The notes: generated from the letters alone by a model not told the origin. Positions 17,265 through 25,101 are shown, numbered from the stretch's first letter. The stretch: DNA of 64,000 bases from Tenacibaculum holothuriorum (GCF_002120225.1 NZ_LAPZ01000003.1:1-64000), one strand, 5' to 3'. Made by a program: numbers and translations.

Positions 17265-18927
17265 TTTGATTATCTCTTATAACAACTTGCAAGATACATG
17301 CAATAGCAATTACTAATCCGCACCCTAAAGCATTAAGCCATAAATAAGGAAGCCAATCTACATACCAAACATATATGATTAATAACTGAGTAATTATAGC
17401 TGCAATAAAAACAGCATTTCCTCTAATAAACTTAAAGAAAAAGGCTAATAGGAAGATTCCTAAAACATTTCCATAGAAAATAGAACCTATAATATTTACT
17501 AATTGGATTAAGTTGTCAAACAAATTGGCTACACATGCCACCAAAATTGCTAAAACTCCCCAACCTAAAGTAAACCATTTAGACATTTTTACATAATGAG
17601 CCTCACTATGTTCTTTGATTACATTTCTCTTATATAAATCAATCGCAGTAGTACTTGCCAGTGCATTTAACTCTGAAGCTGTTGAAGACATGGCTGCCGA
17701 TAAGATAACTGCTAATAATAACCCTATTAAACCTTTAGGTAAGTTGTTCAATATAAAATGAATGAAAACATAATCTTTATCGTTAGTTTCAACTTGATCA
17801 TCAGCTTTTATAATAATAGCTTTGGCTTGTTCTTTTAGTTCTTTATCCTCTTCATTAAACTGTTGAAGTTTAGTTACATTTTCATCCGTCAATCCTTCGT
17901 ATATCAAAGCTTTTTTACGTTCTTCAATAAAACGATGTTTTTCTTCTAACTTAACATATTCAGCAATTGTTTCTTGATTAGAATTTGCAATCGCTTCACC
18001 TGCTTTTGGATTAAAATTTAAAGGTGATGCATTAAATTGATAAAACACAAATACCATTACTCCTACCAACAATATAAAAAACTGCATAGGAACTTTTAAC
18101 AATCCATTAAAAATTAAACCCAACTGACTTTCTCTTGCAGATTTTCCTGATAAATAACGCTGTACCTGACTTTGATCAGTTCCGAAATACGACAACATTA
18201 AAAATGTACCTCCTAAAATTCCTGTCCAAACTGTATAACGGTTATTTAAATCCCACGAGAAATCTAATACTTTCATTTTATTTGAAGCGCCAGCAATTTC
18301 CAATGCTTTAGAAAAGGTAATTCCATCAGGTAAATATTGAAGAATTAAGTAGAATGCTATAAACATACCTGCAAAAATCACTGCCATTTGCTGTTTTTGC
18401 GTAACACTAACGGCTTTTGTACCACCTGATACTGTATATATAATTACCAACACACCAATAACAATATTAAGCGTAATAAGATTCCAACCTAATACAGCTG
18501 ATAAGATTATAGCAGGCGCAAAAATGGTAATTCCTGCTGCTAATCCACGTTGAATTAAAAATAAAATTGCTGTTAGGGTTCTTGTTTTCTGATCGAATCT
18601 TCCTTCTAAATATTCATAAGCTGTATATACTTTCAGTTTATGATAAATAGGAATAAAAACCAAACAAATAATTACCATGGCAATAGGCAATCCGAAGTAA
18701 AATTGAACAAAGCCCATTCCGCTATGAAAGGCTTGTCCTGGAGTAGACAAAAAAGTGATGGCACTAGCTTGTGTCGCCATTACCGACAACCCTATAGTCC
18801 ACCACTTTGTTTCATTTCCACCTTTTATATAGTCATCTACATTGTTACTTCCTCTTGTTTTCCATACTCCGTATAAAACAATAAATAACAGTGTAGCAGA
18901 AAGTACACCCCAATCTAATAATTGCAT
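17248..18927 (-). CDS. Sodium:solute symporter, SSS family
   Basis: This 559-residue protein has at least 13 membrane segments of the SSS/APC-fold family, with the typical GGNETKWWTIGLSVMATQAS near residues 37-56 and SAAMSSTASELNALAS near the late helices. A charged loop of about 65 residues (about 310-375, EEKHRFIEERKK...) lies between two helices, which is longer than in small-sugar or proline carriers. Substrate not predictable. A 35-codon membrane peptide gene ends 4 bp upstream, and the small hypothetical gene overlaps downstream. Confidence 0.88.
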   Translation of the reverse strand: MQLLDWGVLSATLLFIVLYGVWKTRGSNNVDDYIKGGNETKWWTIGLSVMATQASAITFLSTPGQAFHSGMGFVQFYFGLPIAMVIICLVFIPIYHKLKVYTAYEYLEGRFDQKTRTLTAILFLIQRGLAAGITIFAPAIILSAVLGWNLITLNIVIGVLVIIYTVSGGTKAVSVTQKQQMAVIFAGMFIAFYLILQYLPDGITFSKALEIAGASNKMKVLDFSWDLNNRYTVWTGILGGTFLMLSYFGTDQSQVQRYLSGKSARESQLGLIFNGLLKVPMQFFILLVGVMVFVFYQFNASPLNFNPKAGEAIANSNQETIAEYVKLEEKHRFIEERKKALIYEGLTDENVTKLQQFNEEDKELKEQAKAIIIKADDQVETNDKDYVFIHFILNNLPKGLIGLLLAVILSAAMSSTASELNALASTTAIDLYKRNVIKEHSEAHYVKMSKWFTLGWGVLAILVACVANLFDNLIQLVNIIGSIFYGNVLGIFLLAFFFKFIRGNAVFIAAIITQLLIIYVWYVDWLPYLWLNALGCGLVIAIACILQVVIRDNQSETNS

Positions 18928-18931
18928 AATT

Positions 18932-19039
18932 TTAGTTAGTATATAGGTTAGTTATTACATAAAAAAGTACAATATACACCAAGTTTGCTAACAGCACCAT
19001 ACCGTACTCTTTTTTCCATATATACTTTTGAGGTTTCAT
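18932..19039 (-). CDS. 35-residue single-pass membrane peptide upstream of the symporter
   Basis: This small ORF begins with ATG at 19039 and ends with TAA at 18932, 4 bp before the symporter start. The product begins MKPQKYIWKKEYG, has a hydrophobic stretch of about 17 residues (MVLLANLVYIVLFYVI) and ends TNLYTN. The charge pattern, positive before and neutral after the helix, fits a type of small inner membrane protein. Spacing suggests cotranslation with the symporter. Small partner proteins in front of SSS transporters are known in other subfamilies (DUF4212 ahead of an acetate-type symporter occurs in this window). No family is recognised. Confidence 0.6.
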   Translation of the reverse strand: MKPQKYIWKKEYGMVLLANLVYIVLFYVITNLYTN

Positions 19040-19067
19040 CTTTTAAAAGGTTTAGTTTGTTGATTTA

Positions 19068-19844
19068 TTATTGTTTTGGTTTTTCAAAAAAACTATCTGC
19101 TAAAGGAGCTTGACTAATCAAACCATCAGAAAACACTATTGGGTCTCTTGCTGGTTCTAAAGGTTTTCCTTCTTCGTCTTTTTTGAACCAAGTTATAGAT
19201 TTTGGTAATAAGAAACCGTTAACGTTTTCCCAATCATTGTAACGAATGATATTAAATTTTTCAGACGGCTTTTTTGAAAAATACGTAACTGTATAACCTA
19301 ACCAAGCCATTTGATTTTTATTCGGATCAAAATATACATAATAATTATCATCTGGAGATACACCTACATTTGCTTCGTATGAAATTTTAACTCCAGGATA
19401 CGATACTCCTTCAAAGTCTAAAGGTTTCGTTTCTGAATACACAATTCCATCATCAGCCAATACAAATGGCATTGCATAAAAATAGAAGTATAAATTATGA
19501 TAAAATTCAGGATTTCCTTTAAAGGCCATAGAATCTTTTTGATGCAACCATACATTTTTACCATCAAATCCTAAAGAGTAATTTTCAGCATTCACAGCAG
19601 ATTTTCTTGAGTGTAAATCTGTTGTATGATCTTCTCCATTAATTTTAAAAGATAACGTTTTAGCTTCTCTCCAATTTTTAAGGCCTCCATGTTTTTCAAA
19701 TACTTTTCCTAACTCTTTAGGAAACTTATCTTCTTTAACTTGCTTAGTTACTTCTTGATTTTGTTGTGGTTGTTCCTTACTTTTTTCTTTTTTACATGAA
19801 AACGCAAAGACTGTTAATGTGATTAAAATGATTAGTTTTTTCAT
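19068..19844 (-). CDS. DUF6503 lipoprotein
   Basis: This 258-residue lipoprotein starts at the ATG at 19844, because that gives the signal sequence MKKLIILITLTVFAFSC with lipid attachment at C17; the frame is open to 19880 but the extra residues would spoil the signal. The body matches the DUF6503 family (FEKHGGLKNWREAKTLSF, then LPKSITWFKKDEEGK), which has a LolA-like or outer-membrane-sorting-like beta fold in my judgement. Function unknown. It lies between the symporter group and the di-haem peroxidase gene on the same strand. Confidence 0.82.
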   Translation of the reverse strand: MKKLIILITLTVFAFSCKKEKSKEQPQQNQEVTKQVKEDKFPKELGKVFEKHGGLKNWREAKTLSFKINGEDHTTDLHSRKSAVNAENYSLGFDGKNVWLHQKDSMAFKGNPEFYHNLYFYFYAMPFVLADDGIVYSETKPLDFEGVSYPGVKISYEANVGVSPDDNYYVYFDPNKNQMAWLGYTVTYFSKKPSEKFNIIRYNDWENVNGFLLPKSITWFKKDEEGKPLEPARDPIVFSDGLISQAPLADSFFEKPKQ

Positions 19845-19912
19845 TGTTGTTATTTGATTTACTTTACTTGGTCGTAACAACAGTTTAAAATTACAAGAAT
19901 TTTTAAACTTGA

Positions 19913-21697
19913 TTAATCTTCATCGGTTAAACTTTCCATAAAAGCAATTAACGATTGTATTTCTTCTTTAGAAAGTTCCAATTTATCAGCTGGTAAAGTT
20001 TGATTAGGAACCTTAAATCCAAGACCTTCTCCCCCTCCTTTATTATAAAAATCCATTACTTGGTTTAAACTTTTATATACTCCATTGTGCATATATGGCG
20101 CTGTTTTAGCAATATTCCTAATAGTAGGAGTTTTAAAAAAGTACATTCTCTCATTAGTATTAAATACATGATAACGCCCTAAATCTTCATCTAAATTATC
20201 TTCTTGTAAATTAGGCACTCCAATAGATTCTAATTCTGAATCTTTAAAAGCTGGCGGTACAGTACCATTAAATACTGGTGGAAAATGACAGGTAGCACAT
20301 TTTGCTTTTCCCATAAACAAATTGAAACCTTTAATTTCTGCTTTAGATAAGGTCTTTTCCTGCCCGTTTATATTCTTATCAAACTTAGAGTTAAATTCTC
20401 CTAGTGTTCTCATATAATCTGCAATGGAATTTCTAATAACCATATCGTTTACCTTTCCGTACAAGCTTTTTATTAGTTGACTGTAAATACTATCCTTTTT
20501 TATTTTTTCGGTTAGATTTTTTAAATCGGAATGAAACTCATTTTTATTCTCAACTACACCTACAATTTGACCTTCTAAACTTCCTGCTCTACCATCATGA
20601 AAAAAGCTTTTTTGTAATGCTACATAACTTAATGTTGGTGTATTTCTTGTTTGTTTATCAAAAGTAGTTTTTCCATCAGTAAAAGCTAATTCTTTAATAT
20701 GACAAGTAGCACAACTCATTGTTTCATTTTTTGATAAACGCTTATCATTAAACAACTGCTTTCCTAACGAAATCTTTTCTTTGAACAAACTATCCTTCTT
20801 CATTTTATAATCTGAAAAGTAATTGATGTTAAATGTTTCTTTTGAAAATAAGGATGTCATATTATTCTTAAATGCCAACTCCAATGGAAATTGAACTTGC
20901 CAATCTTTTATAGTTTTCTGTAGCAATTTTAACTGGGGATGAGCATGCTTTTTGATAAACTCGTACCTATTAAAATCATTAAAATTTCCTTGTAAGTCAT
21001 TTACACTTGAATCCAACTCTTTTAACCATTCTTTGTACAGTTCAATATTATTGAACTTTTCTCTGTAATTTTTTATAAGCTTAATCAAGCTCTTATATAC
21101 AATTTGAGCTTCTTCTATAGATTGTTCAAAAACTGGTGAATCAAATCCTGTAATTCCAGTTAATGCAGTTCGTGCAATTTGATCTCTAATTAACCACAAC
21201 ACATGATAATCTTTTAAATAGAGTTTTGAATTTTGTAGAATTAATTCTAACCTTTTTTGTGTAGCTGAGACTGTTTCGTTAAAATCTAATTTAGATACCT
21301 CATCATCTAACAACATTTCTTCTATTACTTGAAATCCGAAAGGTTTATTTATCTTAATATCTGTTGCATCTTCTTCTTCGATTTTCAACAGGTTAGGGGC
21401 ATTTAACGATTTATAATTATCGCTATCTGTAAATGCCAATACTGGTTCTATCTTTTTAAATTGTTTTCTTGCTTTTTTGTACCAAAAAATTCTTTGGTTA
21501 GAGGAGTCTTTTAAACTATCTAAATAATTAATAGTAGCTTCCAATCCTTGTTTATAATCATTTTCTAGCGCGACTACATAGTCTTTAGTTTTGGGTAAAT
21601 AATGAGAAGATGATGTGTTTTTACAGCTACATAATACAATGGCAAAAAGACACATGATTACATGTGCCTTTTTAAAAAAACTAGTTTGTTTTTTCAT
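19913..21697 (-). CDS. Di-haem cytochrome c peroxidase-like lipoprotein
   Basis: This 594-residue protein has a lipobox (LCSC, C25), a helical N-terminal domain of about 250 residues, and a C-terminal MauG/cytochrome c peroxidase domain with two haem c sites: CATCH at 329-333 and CATCH at 467-471. FFHDGRAGSLEGQ (366-378) is the typical segment between the haems, and KTPTIRNIAKTAPYMHNG is the family C-terminal signature. Usual CcpA proteins are about 330-400 residues, so the N-terminal extension is notable. It overlaps the stop of the upstream PhoX-like gene by one base (TAATG), so the two are translationally coupled. Confidence 0.9.
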   Translation of the reverse strand: MKKQTSFFKKAHVIMCLFAIVLCSCKNTSSSHYLPKTKDYVVALENDYKQGLEATINYLDSLKDSSNQRIFWYKKARKQFKKIEPVLAFTDSDNYKSLNAPNLLKIEEEDATDIKINKPFGFQVIEEMLLDDEVSKLDFNETVSATQKRLELILQNSKLYLKDYHVLWLIRDQIARTALTGITGFDSPVFEQSIEEAQIVYKSLIKLIKNYREKFNNIELYKEWLKELDSSVNDLQGNFNDFNRYEFIKKHAHPQLKLLQKTIKDWQVQFPLELAFKNNMTSLFSKETFNINYFSDYKMKKDSLFKEKISLGKQLFNDKRLSKNETMSCATCHIKELAFTDGKTTFDKQTRNTPTLSYVALQKSFFHDGRAGSLEGQIVGVVENKNEFHSDLKNLTEKIKKDSIYSQLIKSLYGKVNDMVIRNSIADYMRTLGEFNSKFDKNINGQEKTLSKAEIKGFNLFMGKAKCATCHFPPVFNGTVPPAFKDSELESIGVPNLQEDNLDEDLGRYHVFNTNERMYFFKTPTIRNIAKTAPYMHNGVYKSLNQVMDFYNKGGGEGLGFKVPNQTLPADKLELSKEEIQSLIAFMESLTDED

Positions 21698-23157
21698 TAT
21701 CTATCTAAACCTTGAATAACATACAACATACTACCTTCTTTTCTTGAATCTGCAGCAGGATTAGCCTTTGGATCTGTAAATGCACTTCCATCTGCTGGTT
21801 CCCAACCATGGTTTTGTGTAATTAACAAAAATGTTTTAGCTACTCCTGTTGTTTCAGAAATATCAATCATCCCTGTAATTTCCCAAGCTTTTTGGTTGAA
21901 AGGTTTTCCGTAACCTTTTGCTGAAGCTGTAACTTGATCACACTCTAAAACTTCTTTTAAAGCTCCAGTATTTAAATTATACTGATACAAACGTGCTGCA
22001 TGATTTTTTTCTCCATCAAAATATCCATTTGGATCTTCTTGAATGTAAGCATAATTTTCTGTTACTAAAATATTATCAGGACTATGGAAAGCCTTTGCTT
22101 TACCTGAAGTTAAGTCTCCATCTAACACACAAGTTATTTTAGCAGCCCCAGTAGGATCGTTATCGTTTAACACTACCTTATAAATACGCCCGTAAATAGT
22201 TCCTTTTCCTTTTAAACCATCTTTTTTACGACCTGTAACACAAAAATAAATCTCTCTGTTATTTTTTGCTGATCCTCTTCTCCAATCAATATCTTCTAAA
22301 CGGGAGAAACCCATAACACCTTTTTGTTTAGCTTCTGCGTCTAATAAATCGATGTTTTTTTCAGTTAATTCAACAAAAGAAGCATTATATGTTTGTCCTT
22401 CTTTCATATCAACTTCATACGTTATACCTGCGTCGGTAACTTTAAGCCCATATAATTTACCGCTATTTAAGTCTCCTCTATTTCCTACATACATTCCTAA
22501 TTGCCCAGAAGGTACACTATTGTCAGAATGATCATCTCCAATAAAAACTACTGTTTTATTTGGGTATGCATCTTTACCAATGGCAACAGCATTTTCTGTA
22601 GACCATTGCCCTAATGCTGTTAACATTTGAGCTGCTCCTGCTGCAGAAGCACTCTTAGTTGGATCGGTAACAAAAACTCCTTTAGATGATCCTCCCCATT
22701 CTCCTCCAGAAAGATATAATGGTCCAAAACCATGCTCTTCTGGAGTAATTAATGACCCTGAACATTGGGCAGTTTTTGCAGTAGCATTAGCATTTAAAAT
22801 ATACTCTCCTTCAACTGGCTTAAATGTTTTGTCAAACTTTATTCTGGCAATTGAATAATCTGCTTCAATATTATTTATTAAATTAAAAGAACCGTCTGTG
22901 TTTCTAATCAAACCTGCTCCATCTGCCATTGAACCATAGATGAAGTTAGGCGTATTCACTAATCTATCTTCGGAAGATAAAATAGGATATACTTTTACAT
23001 TGGAAAAAGCCGAATTTAACTTTAAAAAGTTTGGTGTTTTAGAATGTGCTTTTAACTCAATATCTTCTCCTTTTACAGGTTCAGTATCTGATTTACAAGC
23101 TAAAAAAGTAATTGATGTGCAAGTAGCTAGTATACTTGCTTTAAAAAAATGTTTCAT
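21697..23157 (-). CDS. PhoX-like (DUF839-type) beta-propeller lipoprotein
   Basis: This 486-residue lipoprotein has its lipid site at C21 (ITFLAC). The segments GFSRLEDIDWRRG, YGRIYKVVLND and FHSPDNILVTENYAYIQED resemble the metal-binding and blade motifs of the PhoX alkaline phosphatase family (DUF839). Whether the Fe/Ca-dependent active site is complete I cannot judge, so phosphatase activity is inferred. It is coupled to the di-haem peroxidase gene by a TAATG overlap, a pairing that points to a joint periplasmic or surface function. Confidence 0.65.
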   Translation of the reverse strand: MKHFFKASILATCTSITFLACKSDTEPVKGEDIELKAHSKTPNFLKLNSAFSNVKVYPILSSEDRLVNTPNFIYGSMADGAGLIRNTDGSFNLINNIEADYSIARIKFDKTFKPVEGEYILNANATAKTAQCSGSLITPEEHGFGPLYLSGGEWGGSSKGVFVTDPTKSASAAGAAQMLTALGQWSTENAVAIGKDAYPNKTVVFIGDDHSDNSVPSGQLGMYVGNRGDLNSGKLYGLKVTDAGITYEVDMKEGQTYNASFVELTEKNIDLLDAEAKQKGVMGFSRLEDIDWRRGSAKNNREIYFCVTGRKKDGLKGKGTIYGRIYKVVLNDNDPTGAAKITCVLDGDLTSGKAKAFHSPDNILVTENYAYIQEDPNGYFDGEKNHAARLYQYNLNTGALKEVLECDQVTASAKGYGKPFNQKAWEITGMIDISETTGVAKTFLLITQNHGWEPADGSAFTDPKANPAADSRKEGSMLYVIQGLDR

Positions 23158-23420
23158 TGTGATTAGTTTTCTTACGTTTTATACCGCAAATCAACTATAT
23201 CAAGTTTACTAAAAGCTTACCCCTATTTTAAAAAGATTTGATAAAAAGGTTATGTAGATTAACTAAACATAAAGTCATTATATCTTAAACAATTTCTAAA
23301 GTATTAAAAGTCAAGACATTTATTTTTTACTAAAGACAATATCCAATATCATTATTAACAAAAAACATACATAAAGGATAAAGTTTACTAACATCATTTT
23401 TTTTCATTTTTTGGTATAAA
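23158..23420. other. Intergenic, upstream of the PhoX-like gene
   Basis: This stretch holds no ORF of note. It is AT-rich and should contain the promoter of the minus-strand gene at 23157, but I see no clear TAnnTTTG element near that start. Confidence 0.4.
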
Positions 23421-23421
23421 A

Positions 23422-23446
23422 AAAACGCCTCCCCACAAGACGTTTT
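23422..23446 (-). terminator. Intrinsic terminator on the minus strand
   Basis: Arms 23422-23430 and 23438-23446 (one G-U pair), loop of 7 nt, and an 8-base A run on the plus strand that becomes a T run on the minus strand. It has no gene upstream on that strand, so it ends a short untranslated or micro-ORF transcript. Confidence 0.65.
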
Positions 23447-23570
23447 AATTTTTTTAGTTTTAACTTTTGGTTAGAGTAAAACCTTCTTTTTCGTTTTCAT
23501 AGTATTTTCCCCACTTCGACTAAAAACTCAAGTTTTTAGACCTTAGTTAACTAAGGCTTTGTTTTGAACG
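23425..23570 (-). ncRNA. Candidate small structured RNA, about 150 nt
   Basis: On the minus strand a TATTTTTG element (23574-23581) fits the phylum's -7 box, and a terminator sits at 23422-23446. Between them are a 16-bp perfect palindrome CCTTAGTTAACTAAGG (23541-23556), a second hairpin with 8-bp arms (23521-23528 and 23531-23538) and a 9-codon ORF (23500 to 23471, MKTKKKVLL). The composition is unlike coding DNA. This is a prediction from structure only. Confidence 0.4.
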
Positions 23571-23602
23571 ATTCAAAAATAGGTACTAAAAAAATGAAGT
23601 TG

Positions 23603-23641
23603 GTAAGTCAGTGACTTACTTTTAGTAAGTCACTGACTTAC
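23603..23641. repeat. Perfect 18-bp inverted repeat built of nested palindromes
   Basis: Arms 23603-23620 and 23624-23641 are exact reverse complements separated by TTT. Each arm is itself nearly palindromic (AAGTCA next to TGACTT), so the element contains four copies of one heptamer. It is followed by five T on the plus strand. It could be a terminator, an operator or the scar of a small repeat element. Confidence 0.7.
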
Positions 23642-23697
23642 TTTTTGCATAAATTTTATCTAAAATGGTCTTTTTAAAGAGATATTTCCAAATTTCT

Positions 23698-23705
23698 TAT
23701 ATTTG
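23698..23705 (+). promoter_or_regulatory. -7 element of micro-ORF 1
   Basis: TATATTTG matches TAnnTTTG exactly, 12 bp before the ATG at 23718. The -33 region is T-rich (23671-23675) but has no clean TTG. Confidence 0.5.
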
Positions 23706-23717
23706 CTTCTTTATAAA

Positions 23718-23834
23718 ATGAAGAAAATTAATTTACATAGAAAAGTATTAAAAAGTTCATCGCGTAACTTTTATACTAACAAAGATGTTTTCGATAAAAA
23801 TCGAACGCCTTATGAATATATAAGACATTTATAA
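23718..23834 (+). CDS. Micro-ORF 1, 38 residues, unknown
   Basis: This ORF encodes a basic peptide of 38 residues beginning MKKINLHRKVLKSSSRN and ending RTPYEYIRHL. No signal peptide or membrane helix is present. It has its own -7 element 12 bp upstream, its stop codon lies in an 11-bp hairpin (23831-23853), and a strong terminator follows at 23861-23894. A complete promoter-ORF-terminator unit argues for expression. It shares a short pattern (KDV then NR four residues later) with micro-ORF 2. I do not recognise a family; a leader peptide, a toxin/antitoxin-size peptide or a peptide encoded on a regulatory RNA are all possible. Confidence 0.45.
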   Translation: MKKINLHRKVLKSSSRNFYTNKDVFDKNRTPYEYIRHL

Positions 23835-23894
23835 CTTATTTAAAATAAGTTATAAAAGGTAAAAAGCGTTCAAAATAAATTTTGAACGCTTTTT
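23831..23894 (+). terminator. Hairpin plus intrinsic terminator after micro-ORF 1
   Basis: A perfect 11-bp hairpin (23831-23841 with 23843-23853, 1-nt gap) overlaps the micro-ORF stop. It is followed by a perfect 15-bp terminator hairpin (23861-23875 with 23880-23894) and a T run. Confidence 0.8.
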
Positions 23895-24070
23895 TTATTA
23901 AATTTTTTTATAAAATATGAAAAATTAAAAACAACATAGTAATTGAGTACAAAAACGTTTAAGCAACTGATTGGTTGACTGTTGCATTTAGTTCTTTTTT
24001 CTGGATACTTTCTGGGGAGATACCCCACATCCCAAAAACAACACAAACAACTGATTTTCAGTAAAATAAA

Positions 24071-24102
24071 TTTTTGAAATCACAAAAAAACACATATCTT
24101 TG
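24071..24102 (+). promoter_or_regulatory. Full Bacteroidota promoter of micro-ORF 2
   Basis: TTTTTG at 24071-24076 and TATCTTTG at 24095-24102 are separated by 18 nt, a close match to the TTG/TAnnTTTG housekeeping promoter. The ATG is 53 bp after the -7 box. Confidence 0.7.
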
Positions 24103-24154
24103 TACCATAATTAAATAACAAAAACTCATTAATATTATTTAAAAAAGAGAAATT

Positions 24155-24268
24155 ATGAAACTTTTAAAATTAAATACAATTTCAAGTCAATCGCCAATTA
24201 GAGGCGTAGATTTTGAATATAGAGTGAGTAAAGATGTTTGTTTTTTGAATAGAAACTATTTTGATTAA
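24155..24268 (+). CDS. Micro-ORF 2, 37 residues, unknown
   Basis: This ORF encodes a 37-residue peptide beginning MKLLKLNTISSQSPIRG and ending CFLNRNYFD. It contains one cysteine and no hydrophobic helix. It has one of the best promoters in the window (24071-24102) and a perfect 14-bp terminator hairpin 28 bp after the stop. The MK-rich start and the small size recall peptide precursors of Bacteroidota natural products, but the GG leader motif of those is missing and no modification enzyme lies nearby. Function unknown. Confidence 0.5.
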   Translation: MKLLKLNTISSQSPIRGVDFEYRVSKDVCFLNRNYFD

Positions 24269-24295
24269 ATAAATCGAAATATTACAGATATAAAA

Positions 24296-24328
24296 CAAAA
24301 GGCATCTTGAAAAACAAGATGCCTTTTG
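24296..24328 (+). terminator. Intrinsic terminator after micro-ORF 2
   Basis: Perfect 14-bp arms 24296-24309 and 24315-24328 with a 5-nt A loop; T-rich sequence follows within 12 bp. Confidence 0.8.
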
Positions 24329-24435
24329 CATTTGGTATATTTTTTGATTAATAAACTAATTTACAATTATTTGTTGCTAATAAATTTGGAAAAAAGGAAA
24401 AAATTTCTTATATTAATAAGACAAAATTGAAAACT

Positions 24436-24543
24436 ATGAAAAAATTAAAATTGCACATCCTTATTGAAAAAGAACGTTTACTCACCCAAACAAAACGCTT
24501 ACTAAAATACTCTTCCTATAAAGAAGATATGAACGTATTTTAG
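24436..24543 (+). CDS. Micro-ORF 3, 35 residues, possibly a decayed longer gene
   Basis: This ORF encodes a basic peptide beginning MKKLKLHILIEKERLLTQTK and ending YKEDMNVF. The sequence before it shares AAATTTCTTATATT with the promoter region of micro-ORF 1. In the frame one base back, an open stretch continues across the stop (reading RRYERILEQQLTSVLFQ at about 24522-24572), so the ORF may be the start of a longer coiled-coil gene broken by a frameshift. Either a real micro-protein or a pseudogene fragment fits. Confidence 0.35.
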   Translation: MKKLKLHILIEKERLLTQTKRLLKYSSYKEDMNVF

Positions 24544-24815
24544 AACAACAATTAACCAGCGTTTTATTTCAAAATTGCAAACGCTTCTAATATTTTAAGA
24601 CAAAGTAGAATTCCTGAAGCCTAAAACTCATAGGCCTTAATAGTTATGTCTTCACAGATATGGTTTTCAACACCTATCTAATTCTACCAACCACCTGATT
24701 TACTCGGGCTGGATATGTATTGCCCTAATTCTAGGGAATATCAAAATTAAATCAATCAACAATTTGCTGCAGATGCGGCAAGGAAAACTATTGTCTAATT
24801 ATTAAAAATTGAATT
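24544..24815. other. Non-coding stretch with several short hairpins
   Basis: No intact ORF is found here. Local GC is higher than around it, and short stems can be drawn (GCCT/AGGC at 24619-24635, GGGC/GCCC at 24707-24725, CCCT/AGGG at 24723-24736, and GCTGC/GCGGC at 24766-24779). It may be a long leader for the lipoprotein gene at 24816, a small RNA, or remains of a decayed gene. I could not match it to a tRNA or tmRNA. Confidence 0.35.
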
Positions 24816-25055
24816 ATGAAAACTTTAAAAACTACTTTAATCGTATTATTATTACTTGTATTAACTACTAGTTGTACAGACTTAACTGAAGATTTAGTAA
24901 CAAACCCAAATGTTGTAAATACTGAATTATCTAATGGAGATATTGATACAGGTTTCACAGACGGAGATACTGATAACGACAACAATAATGATCCAGATAA
25001 TCAAGATACTGGAGGTACAGGAAGTAACAGCGGAGATACTGGTAAAGATGGATAA
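24816..25055 (+). CDS. Acidic low-complexity mini-lipoprotein
   Basis: This 79-residue precursor has a clear lipoprotein signal (MKTLKTTLIVLLLLVLTTSC, lipid site C20). The mature 60 residues are almost entirely Asp, Asn, Gly, Thr and Ser, with patterns such as DGDTDNDNNNDPDNQD that resemble calcium-binding DxDxD motifs. It has its own terminator (25071-25100) and lies just before the TPR histidine kinase gene. A role as surface-exposed calcium-binding or signal protein sensed by the kinase is possible but only inferred from position. Confidence 0.7.
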   Translation: MKTLKTTLIVLLLLVLTTSCTDLTEDLVTNPNVVNTELSNGDIDTGFTDGDTDNDNNNDPDNQDTGGTGSNSGDTGKDG

Positions 25056-25070
25056 CAGATTTTCTTTTAT

Positions 25071-25100
25071 AGCCTTTAACATTAGTTAAAGGCTTTTTTT
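25071..25100 (+). terminator. Intrinsic terminator after the acidic lipoprotein gene
   Basis: Arms 25071-25080 and 25085-25094 (AGCCTTTAAC/GTTAAAGGCT) with a 4-nt loop and a run of T immediately after. Confidence 0.85.
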
Positions 25101-25101
25101 T

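Noticed and set aside
23603..23641. The perfect hairpin as an end of an insertion sequence.
   Set aside because: No second copy of the arms and no transposase reading frame within the window.
24155..24268. Micro-ORF 2 as a GG-type ribosomal natural product precursor.
   Set aside because: No double-glycine leader cleavage site, no core with repeated Cys/Ser/Thr, and no modification or export gene nearby.
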